Origin: Lampropedia cohaerens
GTDB lineage: Bacteria; Pseudomonadota; Gammaproteobacteria; Burkholderiales; Burkholderiaceae_C
Length of the DNA stretch: 64,000 bases
NCBI RefSeq assembly: GCF_001005215.1
Contig: NZ_LBNQ01000025.1
Coordinates: 124,001 to 188,000 of the forward strand
Reading direction: 5' to 3'
The stretch's first letter is position 1. Every line of letters starts with the position of its first letter. Of this stretch, positions 18,790 through 28,905 are shown one piece after another. The notes beneath the pieces were generated by a model, which saw nothing but the letters and a program-made list of their open reading frames with translations, ran no database searches and had not been told where the DNA came from. The position numbers were made by a program, and so were the translations under genes.

Positions 18790-19896
18790 TTACCCCGCCG
18801 GTCTGGAGAGCCACTGGATCGCCCACGCCTTGATCGGTGCCGGCACGCCATGGGCACCGGCAGCCACGTCCGCAAGCGAAGCCCATTCGCCGGGGCCGAT
18901 CAGGCCGTCATTTACCATTTCCGGGCCACGTTGCGGCAGCCGCAAGAGTGCCGGACTGAGCATCAGATCCTTGTGCGTCAGTACATGCTTGACACCTGGC
19001 TGCCAGTCCAGTTGCGCCACCGGTAGGCCGAGCTGCTGCACCGCCTCCGCCAGCGCCGCCTCACCGGCGAACACCGGAAACGCCTGCAACTGCGCCCAGA
19101 TGCCCGATGCAGGGCGCCGCTGCAGCCAGACCTGCTGCGCCGCATCCAACAGCACCAGCAGCGCCCACTGCTCTGTGCTGCGTCGCAGCTTGCGGGTACG
19201 CCGCGGATACTGCGCCACCTTGCCTGCCGCATAAGCAAGACAGCCACCGGCCACCGGGCACTGCGTGCAGCGCGGCTGTCGCGGCGTGCAGACCATTGCA
19301 CCGAGATCCATCAGCCCCTGGGTGTAGGTCGGCATGTCTGCTGCGCGCGCTGCAGGCGGCAGCAGGGTTTCTGCGCACATCCACAGCGTCTTCACACTGC
19401 GGCTGCTGGCGAGATCTTCGGGGAATGCCAGATAGCGCGCCAGCACCCGCTGCACATTCGCATCAAGAATGGAGACGCGTTCATGCCAGCAGAAGGCCGC
19501 GATGGCGTTGGCTGTGGACCGCCCCACCCCAGGCAGCGTGGCCAGTGCCTGTGCGTCTGGCGGGAACTGCCCGCCCCACTGCGTGACCACCTGCTGCGCG
19601 GCGCGGTGCAGGTTGCGTGCGCGGCTGTAATAGCCCAAGCCACTCCACAGCTGCATCACCGCCTCGACAGGCGCAGCTGCCAGCGCCGCCACCGTCGGAA
19701 AGGTCTGCAAAAAACGGGTGAAGTACGGCAGCACGGTCTGCACCTGGGTCTGCTGCAACATGACTTCGGAGAGCCATACCCGGTAGGGATCGCGCGTGCC
19801 CTGCCACGGCAGGCCGTGCCGGCCATGGCGGCGCTGCCAGTCCACCAGCTGCTGCGCAAACGAAGCTGCGCGCCGTGTGTCTTCAAAACCGGTCAC
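18790..19896 (-). CDS. mutY: Adenine DNA glycosylase MutY
   Basis: MutY removes adenine mispaired with 8-oxoguanine. Seen here: the catalytic Glu in SEVMLQQTQV (Glu44), the helix-hairpin-helix LPGVGRSTANAI, the catalytic Asp145 (ILDANVQR), a Cys-X6-Cys-X2-Cys-X5-Cys iron-sulphur cluster (Cys203, 210, 213, 219), and a C-terminal NUDIX-like domain that recognises 8-oxoG. The start is GTG at 19896, overlapping the stop of the dynamin-like gene as GTGA, so the two are translationally coupled. Length 368 is normal. Confidence 0.97.
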   Translation of the reverse strand: MTGFEDTRRAASFAQQLVDWQRRHGRHGLPWQGTRDPYRVWLSEVMLQQTQVQTVLPYFTRFLQTFPTVAALAAAPVEAVMQLWSGLGYYSRARNLHRAAQQVVTQWGGQFPPDAQALATLPGVGRSTANAIAAFCWHERVSILDANVQRVLARYLAFPEDLASSRSVKTLWMCAETLLPPAARAADMPTYTQGLMDLGAMVCTPRQPRCTQCPVAGGCLAYAAGKVAQYPRRTRKLRRSTEQWALLVLLDAAQQVWLQRRPASGIWAQLQAFPVFAGEAALAEAVQQLGLPVAQLDWQPGVKHVLTHKDLMLSPALLRLPQRGPEMVNDGLIGPGEWASLADVAAGAHGVPAPIKAWAIQWLSRPAG

Positions 19897-21875
19897 TGGC
19901 TGACCGGCACCTGGCCGAGATGCACATCAACGCCGCGCATGGCCGCCTGCAGGGCCACCTCCAGCTGTTCGCTGCGGGCATTCAGCGCGCTGGCCACTTC
20001 CTGCAGCTCAGCCAGTTCCCGCTGCAGCTGCTGCAGCCGATCGCTCAGATCCAGGTCGGCCTGCTCGATCCGCTCGATGGTTTCACTGCGACTGATGAAA
20101 CTCAGGCGACGCTCCTTGAGCTGAACGTCCAGTTGCGCGGTGGAGGCCTTGCTCCACAGATCCAGCTCGTTGCAGGCGGCCTCAAAAACGGCGCGCAGCC
20201 GCATGGCAATGGCATTGACCAGTCGCTCGCTGAACTCCGCCGAAGACAAGCGCAGCGCGTTGGTCATGGAAAAGTAGTGGCGGTTGCTCTGCGCGATCCG
20301 GTCCAGGTCGGGCGCGAACTGGCGCAGGTCCACGGCCCCAGGCGGCTGCAGCGCGAAGCCATATTCCATGTTCAGGCTGTGGTAGGACTCTGCCAGCACG
20401 CGGTGCATCTGATCGGCAACGTCCTGCGCCGTCTCCAGCACCTCCTGAAGACGGCTGAAGGTCTGCAGGAACCGTTTCTGGAATCCGACGGAGAGAAACT
20501 TGCCCTGCAGCGCCTGCATGAGTGCGGCCAGTTCCTGCTTGATCGTCTTGCCGCTGAGCAGCTGGAACGCCTCGTTGAGCAGCTTGTTCTGCGCCGCTCG
20601 CAAGCCGAGGATCTTGCTGACGCAGCCGTCGAACTCCTTGCGCTCGCGCGCGATGCGCATGCGGATGCTGCGCCGTGCACTGTTGTTCTTGCCCTTGAGG
20701 CTGCCAAGCTCCTGGATCTGCTCGGTCAGATCGCGCAGCCGCACGTTCAGCACCTGGCTGGCCTCGGTGCGAATCTCGCCCAGCCCCCGCATCAGTGCAC
20801 GCTGGAGGATGAGGTGCCGCTGGCCCAGCAGGGTGTCGATCAGCACGGTCTCCAGCTGGCGGATGGCACTGGCCTTGAGCAGGGTTTCATCCTTGTGGAT
20901 CTTGGCCACCAACGCCTTCTGCGCCGAGACCGCCAGCACATGGTTGAGCGGCACACTCAGCATGCGGGCGACGGACTGGCGCTGGCTGCGCAGCTGCGCA
21001 GCCTGCTCTTCCTTGCTGGTCAAGCCGTCCCACAGGGTATCGATTTTGTTGAGCACGACCAGTCGCAGACCCTGTGTATCCACGTGGCGCGCCAGATGTT
21101 CCTGCCAGATATGCCGGTCCGAGCGCGTCACTCCCGTATCCGCTGCCAGAATGAACAGCACGGCCTGCGCCTGGGGCAGCAAGCTGATGGTGAGCTCGGG
21201 TTCCGCGCCAATGGCGTTGAGCCCCGGAGTGTCGAGGATAACCAGGCCTTTCTTCAGCAGTGGGTGCGGAAAGTTGATGATGGCGTGGCGCCATCTGGGC
21301 ACCTCCATCTGGCCTGCCGCATTCAGGGGCGGATTCTCCGCGCCGGCATCGTCGCGCCAGAAACCCAGGCGGGCGGCCTCGGCCTGGTCGACCTGAATGG
21401 TCTCCGTGACCCGCTGCAGCGCCTGGGCCACGCTGTCGCCGGAGCGGGCGTCCAGCGCTACCGCATGCCAGGCGGCAGGCTTGAGCTTCCAATCCGCGAG
21501 GCTGGCACCCAACTTGCGCGTCTCGATGGGCAGCAGCCGCACACCCGGCGGGAATTCGGGCTCCCAGATCAGCTCGGTCGGGCACATCGTCGTGCGCCCA
21601 GCTCTGGCTGGCATGATGCGCCGCCCGTAGCTGGAAAAGAACAGCGCGTTGATCATCTCCGACTTGCCGCGCGAATACTCGGCCACGAAGGCAACGGTAA
21701 TCCTGTCGTTGGCAGCCTGCTCATGCAGCCGCGCAAGCCGCTCCATCGTCGCGGCATTGCGCAGTCCCTTGCTGTCCAGCCAGGCCGAGAAGACGTCCAG
21801 CGCCTGAGCAAAGCCCGCGCGCCACAGGCCATACTGCTCAAACCGCTGGTTGAATAACTGACTTTCAGCGTTCAC
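19893..21875 (-). CDS. Dynamin-like large GTPase
   Basis: A 660-residue protein with a dynamin-type GTPase domain: P-loop AEYSRGKSEMINAL near residue 65, the switch DTPGLN near 218 and the guanine motif NKID near 280. Long amphipathic helices follow, including a predicted coiled coil near the C-terminus (LQQLQRELAELQEV), but there is no obvious transmembrane pair. Bacterial dynamin-like proteins act in membrane remodelling or repair. The start is GTG at 21875 with a weak ribosome-binding site. The gene is upstream of and overlaps mutY. Confidence 0.85.
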   Translation of the reverse strand: MNAESQLFNQRFEQYGLWRAGFAQALDVFSAWLDSKGLRNAATMERLARLHEQAANDRITVAFVAEYSRGKSEMINALFFSSYGRRIMPARAGRTTMCPTELIWEPEFPPGVRLLPIETRKLGASLADWKLKPAAWHAVALDARSGDSVAQALQRVTETIQVDQAEAARLGFWRDDAGAENPPLNAAGQMEVPRWRHAIINFPHPLLKKGLVILDTPGLNAIGAEPELTISLLPQAQAVLFILAADTGVTRSDRHIWQEHLARHVDTQGLRLVVLNKIDTLWDGLTSKEEQAAQLRSQRQSVARMLSVPLNHVLAVSAQKALVAKIHKDETLLKASAIRQLETVLIDTLLGQRHLILQRALMRGLGEIRTEASQVLNVRLRDLTEQIQELGSLKGKNNSARRSIRMRIARERKEFDGCVSKILGLRAAQNKLLNEAFQLLSGKTIKQELAALMQALQGKFLSVGFQKRFLQTFSRLQEVLETAQDVADQMHRVLAESYHSLNMEYGFALQPPGAVDLRQFAPDLDRIAQSNRHYFSMTNALRLSSAEFSERLVNAIAMRLRAVFEAACNELDLWSKASTAQLDVQLKERRLSFISRSETIERIEQADLDLSDRLQQLQRELAELQEVASALNARSEQLEVALQAAMRGVDVHLGQVPVSQ

Positions 21876-21973
21876 AGGGTTTGCTCGCTCGTCGACAGGC
21901 TCACGAAAGAAGAAGGAGTTGGCCAGATGCTACTACAGCAAGACCATGCTGCAGCGCAGAAGTGACACGTGTC

Positions 21974-22390
21974 TCAGCGATGCAATTCGCCGCTGCGCTC
22001 GGGCTGGTAGAGCACCTCGCGCACGCGCACCGTCATTTCCTTGCCGCCGGGGCCTGGCCACCTGACGGCATCGCCAACCGACAGGCCCAGCAGGGCGCTG
22101 CCGACCGGCGCGAACACGGACACGCGGTCACTCTGGCCCTGCTGGTCACGCGGATAGACCAGCGTGAGCGAAAACTCCTGGCCACTTTCCTCGATCACGA
22201 AACGCACGGTCGAGTTCATCGTCACCACCGTCGGGGGGATTTCCTCGGGAGAGACAATATCGGCCCGGGCAATCTCGCGCTCCAGTTCAGCACGGCCTGC
22301 AAAGGCATTCTGGGGCAACGCCTCCAGCAGGGACTCGATACGCTCCACGTCCAGCGAAGACAGAATCAATGGGGGTTTGGGTGTTGTCAT
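21974..22390 (-). CDS. rnk: Rnk-like nucleoside diphosphate kinase regulator (GreA/GreB C-terminal domain)
   Basis: Rnk proteins share the C-terminal domain of the transcript-cleavage factors GreA and GreB but have a short N-terminal helical part, and bind RNA polymerase. The 138-residue product shows LSSLDVERIESLLEALP at the N-terminus and the FKBP-like segment VFAPVGSALLGLSVGDAVRWPGP. The frame is open far upstream, but ATG at 22390 (MTTPKPPLILSS) gives the right domain boundary. The ribosome-binding site is weak. Confidence 0.88.
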   Translation of the reverse strand: MTTPKPPLILSSLDVERIESLLEALPQNAFAGRAELEREIARADIVSPEEIPPTVVTMNSTVRFVIEESGQEFSLTLVYPRDQQGQSDRVSVFAPVGSALLGLSVGDAVRWPGPGGKEMTVRVREVLYQPERSGELHR

Positions 22391-22511
22391 AACAGTAAGA
22401 TAGTCGCAAAGGCCTTGGCCTGGCAGGACCGCGTCAGCCGGCCAGCACTGTAGCCGATAGACAACGCCGCGCCGCAGGAACATCTGCACTGAATCGGCCC
22501 TGCACCGGGAT

Positions 22512-23612
22512 TCACGGTCGGATCTCCTCTTTCGTTGGCTCGCCCTGCCGCTGCAGCGCCGCCACGCGCTGCTGGCGGTACAGCTGCGGTGGCATGCCCG
22601 TCCAGCGCACGAACGCGCGGGTAAAGCTCTTGGCATTGTCAAAGCCGACCATGCCGGCGATCTTCTTGACCGGATAACCAGTGCGCAGCAGCAACTGGCA
22701 GGCGCGCTCGCTGCGCACCTCGTCCTTGATCGCCTGCAGGCTGGTGCCGTCTTCCTGCAAAAAGCGATGCAGGCTGCGCACCGACACATGCAGTGCCCGC
22801 GCCAGCGACTCGGCGGTATGCCCGGCTGCGCCGTCGCTCTGGCGCAGCAGCTGGCGCACGCGCTGCTGCATCAGTCTGTCGCGGCGGTAGGGCTTGACCA
22901 CCACCAGCAGCGCCCGCTCCAGCATCTGATTGAGGGCAAGCTCGTCACGGCGGACCGGCATGGCCAGATAGCTGGCATCAAAGTGCAGCGCCGCAGTCTG
23001 CGCGCCATAGCGCACTGGTCCGGGGAACATGGCCTCGATCTGGGCGGCATAGGGTGCAGGCGCAAAAGGCAGATCTACCGCCAGCAACGGGATATGCGAA
23101 TCAAGCAGCCAGCAGGAAAAGCCGTGGATATTGCGCAGCAGCGTCAGCAGGCCCATGCGACGCACCTGCAGGTCGTCAGCCACGTGCTGCTCGTGCACCA
23201 GCACGCTGGCGCTGGCGCGCTGCACTTGCACCTGCAAGACAAGGTCCTGCGTCAGCAGGCCATGGTGGCGGCACCAGCGCAGCAGAGCGACACGGTAGGT
23301 CGGCGAGGAGATGCAGGCACGTGCCAGGAAGCCGTAACTGCCCCAGCGCATCGGCCGCGAGAGCCAGCCCAGCGCCTCATCGTCCAGCTCGCGCATGGCA
23401 TAGGACGATAGCCGCTCCATCTGCAGCGCGGTGATGAAGCCCTGCCCGTTCTCCCACTCCTGTGGCGCGATTTGTGCGTGCAGCAGCGCTGGCTGGGGAT
23501 CGCGGCCCTGCCTCTGATAGGCAGCAACAATGGTCTGCACGAAGGCCGAAGGCGTGGCGCGCGCAGGTGGCCTGGCGCTGCGGAGAGGGCGTCTGGGTGA
23601 AGTGGCGGACAT
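22512..23612 (-). CDS. AraC-family transcriptional regulator
   Basis: The last 100 residues hold the two helix-turn-helix units of the AraC/XylS family (AESLARALHVSVRSLHRFL, then VKKIAGMVGFDNAKSFTRAFVRWTGMPPQLYR). The N-terminal 240 residues resemble the arabinose-binding-like domain of OruR/ArgR-type AraC regulators. It is divergent from the acyl-CoA ligase and the leucine-catabolic genes, so it may control them. ATG at 23612 is chosen (366 residues); a GTG at 23651 in the same frame would add 13 residues. Confidence 0.88.
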   Translation of the reverse strand: MSATSPRRPLRSARPPARATPSAFVQTIVAAYQRQGRDPQPALLHAQIAPQEWENGQGFITALQMERLSSYAMRELDDEALGWLSRPMRWGSYGFLARACISSPTYRVALLRWCRHHGLLTQDLVLQVQVQRASASVLVHEQHVADDLQVRRMGLLTLLRNIHGFSCWLLDSHIPLLAVDLPFAPAPYAAQIEAMFPGPVRYGAQTAALHFDASYLAMPVRRDELALNQMLERALLVVVKPYRRDRLMQQRVRQLLRQSDGAAGHTAESLARALHVSVRSLHRFLQEDGTSLQAIKDEVRSERACQLLLRTGYPVKKIAGMVGFDNAKSFTRAFVRWTGMPPQLYRQQRVAALQRQGEPTKEEIRP

Positions 23613-23765
23613 GGCTGTGGCTGGTGCACGATCAAGCCTTGATTCTGGCACTTTTCATGCCCATGACCGTGCATCGCCCGTGCATCCGTTGGGCTAAGCT
23701 GAAAACCGTTCGCCACGCACACAAACAAGCAGGGGTGTCCACACCATCCCGCCAGGAGACAACGC

Positions 23766-25478
23766 ATGACCGATGCACCTGCCACTGCCAGCTACGCCAA
23801 GGGCCCCACGGCCCCGCCCCTGATCGAGCAGACAATCGGCGACTTTTTTGACGCCGTCGCTGCGCGCCATGCAGACCGCGAGGCGCTCGTCAGTCGGCAC
23901 CAACGGCAGCGCCTGACCTATGCGCAACTGCACAGGCAAGTCCAGCGCCTGGCCAGTGCGCTGCTCAGAGCCGGGCTGCAAAACGGCGACCGCGTCGGTA
24001 TCTGGTCCCACAACAACGTGGAATGGGTGCTGATGCAGCTGGCCACGGCCAAGCTTGGGCTGATTCTGGTCAACATCAACCCAGCCTACCGCACCTCCGA
24101 GGCCGAATACGCGCTCAACAAGGTCGGCTGCAAGGCGCTGGTGACCATGCCGAGTTTCAAGAGCAGCGACTACCTGGCCATGCTGCGCGAAATTGCGCCA
24201 GAGCTGAATCAATGTGAGCCCGGCCAGCTTGCAGCGCGCCGCCTGCCGTTTCTGCGTCATGTGATATGGATCGATGAGGACAAAAGCGGCAGTGAGCAAC
24301 CCGGCATGCTGCGCTTTTCACAGCTGCTGGGCAGCGGCGATGCTGCCGACCCTGCTGTCGCGCACGCGCAGGCGCTGGTCAAGCACACGGATCCGGTCAA
24401 CATTCAGTTCACCAGCGGCACCACCGGCTTTCCGAAGGGGGCGACGCTGACGCATCGCAATATTCTCAACAATGGCTTCTTCATTGGTGAGTGCATGCGT
24501 CTGACACCGCAAGACAGACTATGCGTTCCAGTCCCGCTGTACCACTGCTTCGGCATGGTGCTGGGAAACCTGGCCTGCATCACGCACGGCAGCACCATCG
24601 TCTACCCCAACGATGGCTTTGATCCACTGCTGACGCTACAGACCGTGCACGAAGAAAAATGCACTGGCCTGCACGGCGTGCCAACCATGTTCATTGCCGA
24701 GCTCGACCATCCGCGCTTTGCACAGTTCGACCTGTCGACGCTGCGTACCGGCATCATGGCGGGCACCGCCTGTCCGATCGAGGTGATGAAAAAGGTGGTC
24801 GAACGCATGCACCTTTCGCAGATCACCATTGCCTATGGCATGACCGAAACCAGCCCGGTGAGCTGCCAGAGTGATGTCGACACACCACTGGACAAGCGTG
24901 TCACCACGGTAGGTCGGGTGCAGCCGCATCTGGAAATCAAGATCATCGATCCTGGCACCGGTGAGATCGTGTTGCGCGGCCAGGCTGGCGAGCTTTGCAC
25001 GCGCGGCTACTCGGTCATGCACGGCTACTGGGGCGATGAGGAACGAACGCGCGAGGCCATCGACAGCGAAGGCTGGATGCACACCGGCGATCTGGCGACC
25101 ATGGACGCCGAGGGCTACGTCAACATCGTCGGACGCATCAAGGACATGGTGATCCGTGGCGGCGAAAACATCTATCCGCGCGAAATCGAGGAATTCCTCT
25201 ACCGCCACCCGAAGATTCAGGACGTTCAGGTGGTTGGCGTGCCTGATCAGAAGTATGGCGAAGAGCTGTGCGCCTGGATCATCGTCAAACCCGGCCAACC
25301 TCTGAGCGAGGAGGAGGTGCGTGCCTTTTGCCAAGGGCAGATCGCGCATTACAAGGTGCCGCGGTACATCCGGTTCGTCGACGCCTTTCCCATGACCGTC
25401 ACAGGAAAAATCCAGAAGTTCGTCATCCGCGACGAGATGAAGAAGCTGCTGGACCTTCACGAAGAACGCACGGCCTGA
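23766..25478 (+). CDS. Acyl-CoA ligase (AMP-forming), medium-chain type
   Basis: An ANL-superfamily acid-CoA ligase of 570 residues. It has the ATP loop [19 protein letters not shown], the hinge GWMHTGD and the C-terminal catalytic lysine in TVTGKIQK. Overall it resembles ACSF2/AtuH-type ligases. It stands 55 bases before the methylcrotonyl-CoA carboxylase beta gene, so it may activate isovalerate, a terpenoid acid or another branched acid that feeds this pathway; this is inference from position. AGGAGA lies seven bases before the ATG. Confidence 0.92.
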   Translation: MTDAPATASYAKGPTAPPLIEQTIGDFFDAVAARHADREALVSRHQRQRLTYAQLHRQVQRLASALLRAGLQNGDRVGIWSHNNVEWVLMQLATAKLGLILVNINPAYRTSEAEYALNKVGCKALVTMPSFKSSDYLAMLREIAPELNQCEPGQLAARRLPFLRHVIWIDEDKSGSEQPGMLRFSQLLGSGDAADPAVAHAQALVKHTDPVNIQFTSGTTGFPKGATLTHRNILNNGFFIGECMRLTPQDRLCVPVPLYHCFGMVLGNLACITHGSTIVYPNDGFDPLLTLQTVHEEKCTGLHGVPTMFIAELDHPRFAQFDLSTLRTGIMAGTACPIEVMKKVVERMHLSQITIAYGMTETSPVSCQSDVDTPLDKRVTTVGRVQPHLEIKIIDPGTGEIVLRGQAGELCTRGYSVMHGYWGDEERTREAIDSEGWMHTGDLATMDAEGYVNIVGRIKDMVIRGGENIYPREIEEFLYRHPKIQDVQVVGVPDQKYGEELCAWIIVKPGQPLSEEEVRAFCQGQIAHYKVPRYIRFVDAFPMTVTGKIQKFVIRDEMKKLLDLHEERTA

Positions 25479-25533
25479 GCACGCACGCCACCTTGCAGTT
25501 CTTCACCGTTCATCTCGAAAAAAAGCAGTTCCT

Positions 25534-27141
25534 ATGGCCCATCTCACCTCCAAGGTCAGTTCCCGCTCGGCAGAGTTCCAAGCCAACGCGCAGGCCATGC
25601 GGGCGCTGGTCGATGACCTCAACCTGCAGTTCGCTGCGATTGAACAGGGTGGCGGAGAAGCTGCGCGCGCCAAACATCAGGCGCGCGGCAAGCTGCTGCC
25701 ACGCGAGCGCGTGCAGGCGCTGCTCGATCCCGGCTCGCCGTTTCTGGAGATCGCCCCGTTGGCCGCACTCAACATGTATGACAACGCCGCCCCATGCGCG
25801 GGGCTGATCGCCGGTATCGGCCGCATCCAGGGCGTCGAATGCATGGTGGTGTGCAACGATGCCACGGTCAAGGGCGGCACCTACTTCCCGATGACCGTCA
25901 AGAAGCACTTGCGCGCGCAGGAGATCGCCCAGCAAAACCGTCTGCCCTGCATCTACCTTGTCGACTCCGGTGGCGCCAACCTGCCCAACCAGGACGAGGT
26001 GTTTCCGGATCGGGACCACTTTGGCCGCATCTTCTATAACCAGGCCACCATGAGCGCGCAGGGCATTGCGCAGATTGCGGTGGTCATGGGCAGCTGCACT
26101 GCAGGTGGCGCCTATGTGCCCGCCATGAGCGATGAGACCATCATCGTCAAGGACCAGGGCACCATCTTTCTCGGCGGCCCACCATTGGTCAAGGCAGCCA
26201 CGGGCGAAGTGGTCACAGCCGAAGACCTCGGCGGTGGCGACGTGCACACGCGGCTGTCCGGTGTTGCCGATTACCTGGCAAACAACGACATGCATGCGCT
26301 GGCGCTGGCGCGCGAGAAGGTCCGAAACCTGCAATGGCACAAGGCTGCGCAACCCTCCGACAGCCCGCCCAGGCCACCCCGATTCGCTGCAGAAGAACTC
26401 TACGGCATCATCCCAACCGACACGCGCAAGCCGTTTGATGTGCGCGAAATCATCGCCCGCATCGTTGATGACAGCGAGTTCGATGAGTTCAAGGCCCGCT
26501 TTGGCGCCACGTTGGTCACCGGTTTTGCCCGTATCGAGGGTATGCTGGTGGGCCTCATCGCCAACAATGGCATCCTGTTTTCCGAGTCGGCGCAGAAGGG
26601 GGCGCACTTCATCGAGCTGTGCTGCCAGCGCAAGATTCCGCTGGTTTTTCTTCAAAACATTACCGGCTTCATGGTCGGGCGCAAATACGAGAACGAAGGC
26701 ATTGCGCGCCACGGTGCCAAGATGGTCACGGCCGTCGCAACGGCCAACGTGCCCAAGTTCACCGTCATCATTGGCGGCAGCTTCGGTGCCGGCAACTACG
26801 GCATGTGTGGTCGTGCCTATTCGCCACGCATGTTGTGGATGTGGCCAAACGCCCGTATCTCCGTGATGGGTGGCGAGCAGGCTGCAAGCGTGCTGGCCAC
26901 CGTCAAACGTGATGGCATCGAAGCCAGAGGCGGCCAGTGGTCCGCCGAGGAGGAGGAAGCTTTCAAGGCGCCCATCCGCCAACAGTACGAGGCACAGGGG
27001 CATCCCTATTACGCCTCGGCCCGACTGTGGGATGACGGCGTGATCGATCCGGCCGACACTCGGCGCGTGCTCGCACTTGGTCTTTCCGCTTCCCGCAACG
27101 CGCCCATTGCAGACGCCAGGTTCGGCGTATTCCGGATGTAA
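25534..27141 (+). CDS. liuB: Methylcrotonyl-CoA carboxylase, carboxyltransferase (beta) subunit
   Basis: The beta subunit moves CO2 from biotin to 3-methylcrotonyl-CoA in leucine breakdown. The 535-residue protein carries the carboxyltransferase signatures [75 protein letters not shown] and [28 protein letters not shown], typical of methylcrotonyl rather than propionyl enzymes. The matching biotin subunit is encoded at 28906. Confidence 0.95.
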   Translation: MAHLTSKVSSRSAEFQANAQAMRALVDDLNLQFAAIEQGGGEAARAKHQARGKLLPRERVQALLDPGSPFLEIAPLAALNMYDNAAPCAGLIAGIGRIQGVECMVVCNDATVKGGTYFPMTVKKHLRAQEIAQQNRLPCIYLVDSGGANLPNQDEVFPDRDHFGRIFYNQATMSAQGIAQIAVVMGSCTAGGAYVPAMSDETIIVKDQGTIFLGGPPLVKAATGEVVTAEDLGGGDVHTRLSGVADYLANNDMHALALAREKVRNLQWHKAAQPSDSPPRPPRFAAEELYGIIPTDTRKPFDVREIIARIVDDSEFDEFKARFGATLVTGFARIEGMLVGLIANNGILFSESAQKGAHFIELCCQRKIPLVFLQNITGFMVGRKYENEGIARHGAKMVTAVATANVPKFTVIIGGSFGAGNYGMCGRAYSPRMLWMWPNARISVMGGEQAASVLATVKRDGIEARGGQWSAEEEEAFKAPIRQQYEAQGHPYYASARLWDDGVIDPADTRRVLALGLSASRNAPIADARFGVFRM

Positions 27142-27163
27142 ACCACTGCTGAGATCGCCTGCC

Positions 27164-27946
27164 ATGCCCCATCTGCACATTACCCACGCTGGCCACACCG
27201 CTACCGTCACCCTCGACAGACCTGATACGCGCAACGCCTTCAATGCAGCGCTGATTGCAGAGCTGACGCGGGCCTTCACCACGCTTGGCCGTGACGCGAA
27301 CGTGCGGGCGGTCGTACTGGCAGCGGAAGGCAAGTCCTTCTGCGCCGGCGCGGACTTGAACTGGATGCGAGAAATGGCCGAGTACACGCGCGATGAAAAC
27401 CTCGCAGACGCCGCGCGACTGGCGCAAATGCTGCATGTGATCTACACCTGCCCCAAGCCCACCATAGCGCGCATCCAGGGCGATGTGTACGCGGGCGGCA
27501 TGGGGCTGGTGGCCGCCTGCGACATGGCAGTTGCCGTAGAGTCGGCAGGCTTTTGCCTTTCTGAAGTCAAGCTCGGGCTGATCCCTGCCACCATCAGTCC
27601 CTACGTCCTGCGCGCAATGGGTCCGCGCGCGGCGCACCGCTACTTCCTGACTGGCGAGCGCTTCAGTGCCGCGCAAGCGCTGCGTATCGGCTTCATCCAC
27701 GCAGCCGTTGCCGACGTTGATGCGCTGGATGCCGCAGTCACGTCACTCGCGCAGACACTGGCATCAGCCAGCCCGCACGCCGTCAAAGCCTGCAAGCAAC
27801 TGCTGCAGGACGTTGCCGAACATCCCATCGACGATGCACTGATCGCCACGACCGTGCAAGGCATCGCCGACATTCGCGCCAGCGCCGAAGGCAAGGAGGG
27901 CGTGCAGTCATTTCTGCAAAGACGCAAACCATCCTGGCTTGGGTGA
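27164..27946 (+). CDS. liuC: Enoyl-CoA hydratase/isomerase family protein, probable methylglutaconyl-CoA hydratase
   Basis: A crotonase-fold protein of 260 residues, placed between the two methylcrotonyl-CoA carboxylase subunits, where LiuC hydrates 3-methylglutaconyl-CoA to HMG-CoA. The oxyanion-hole segments are SFCAGADLNWM and YAGGMGLVAACDMA. The second catalytic Glu is present in FCLSEVKLGLIPATISPYV; the first Glu of classical crotonases is replaced by Gly, which I recall as usual for bacterial LiuC proteins. ATG at 27164 is 22 bases after the beta-subunit stop. Confidence 0.9.
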   Translation: MPHLHITHAGHTATVTLDRPDTRNAFNAALIAELTRAFTTLGRDANVRAVVLAAEGKSFCAGADLNWMREMAEYTRDENLADAARLAQMLHVIYTCPKPTIARIQGDVYAGGMGLVAACDMAVAVESAGFCLSEVKLGLIPATISPYVLRAMGPRAAHRYFLTGERFSAAQALRIGFIHAAVADVDALDAAVTSLAQTLASASPHAVKACKQLLQDVAEHPIDDALIATTVQGIADIRASAEGKEGVQSFLQRRKPSWLG

Positions 27947-28104
27947 TTCGCAATGATCCCGCACTCTACGACGCGATTTGACACCCTGCATCAACAGGCG
28001 CGTCCATGCGCCGGGGGCCTGTAGGCGTGGCGCGCAATTGCAAGGACCGTGCCCTGCACACGCTTCAGAATACCGGCGTTTCGATCCGTCTGTAGGAGCA
28101 TCCC

Positions 28105-28869
28105 ATGGCCCTTGACAACGCCAGTCCCAACTTCACCAACCGCCTCAGTGATGGCCTGCACGGCGCAGGCATCCACCTGGACGGCAGCACCATTCACGAC
28201 GCGGCGGGAGCGATCAGCAGCCACGTGGGGCACGCGCTCAGCGGCATGGATATAACCAGCCTGCTGGCGCTGGCTGCTGCGCTCGGATGGGCCAGCGGCC
28301 TGCGCCTGTATGCGGTGGTGTTCATTACCGGGTTGATCGGCTGGATGGACTGGATCGCGTTACCCGGCGCGCTGGGCATTCTTGAAAGTCCCATCGTGCT
28401 GTTCTTCAGCGGCATCATGCTGTTTGCCGAGTTCTTTGCCGACAAGATTCCTGGCTTTGACTCCATCTGGGATCTGCTGCAAAGCGTCATTCGTGTGCCC
28501 GCTGGCGCAGCGCTGGCGGCCTCCGTATTTGGTGCCGACAACGCGCAGATGGCCTTGGTCGCCGCCCTCATGGGCGGCACGCTAGCTGCCACCAGCCAGG
28601 CCGCGAAGACGACCACGCGCGCAGCCATCAACGCATCCCCCGAGCCCTTTTCCAATGTTGGCGCCAGTCTCGCCGAAGACGGCCTGAGCATCGGCGCGAT
28701 TTGGCTGGCACTGACCAACCCGGTAGTCTTCGTGGTCGTGCTGGCCATCGCCGTGGTCGCGATGTGGATCGTGACCTGGCTGATGTTCAAGTTCCTGCGC
28801 GCGACCTGGCGCAAGCTGAGGCGCCTGTTTGGCACCAACGCGGCGCACCCGGCATCCGGCCCCCCATGA
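28105..28869 (+). CDS. DUF4126-type membrane protein, function unknown
   Basis: A 254-residue inner-membrane protein with about six hydrophobic segments (LLALAAALGWASGLRLYAVVF, ALGILESPIVLFFSGIMLFAEFF, the Ala-rich PAGAALAAS region and VVFVVVLAIAVVAMWIVTW). The motifs FADKIPGFDSIWD and SNVGASLAEDG are those of DUF4126. The N-terminal 45 residues are hydrophilic. AGGAGC precedes the ATG. It interrupts the methylcrotonyl-CoA carboxylase genes; whether it belongs to the pathway is unknown. Confidence 0.85.
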   Translation: MALDNASPNFTNRLSDGLHGAGIHLDGSTIHDAAGAISSHVGHALSGMDITSLLALAAALGWASGLRLYAVVFITGLIGWMDWIALPGALGILESPIVLFFSGIMLFAEFFADKIPGFDSIWDLLQSVIRVPAGAALAASVFGADNAQMALVAALMGGTLAATSQAAKTTTRAAINASPEPFSNVGASLAEDGLSIGAIWLALTNPVVFVVVLAIAVVAMWIVTWLMFKFLRATWRKLRRLFGTNAAHPASGPP

Positions 28870-28905
28870 CGACGGTTTTTTTGCCGTTTACGAGGAGACA
28901 ACATC

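Noticed and set aside
27978-27983. Perfect TTGACA before the DUF4126 gene
   Set aside because: No acceptable -10 at 16-18 bases downstream, so I do not call a promoter.
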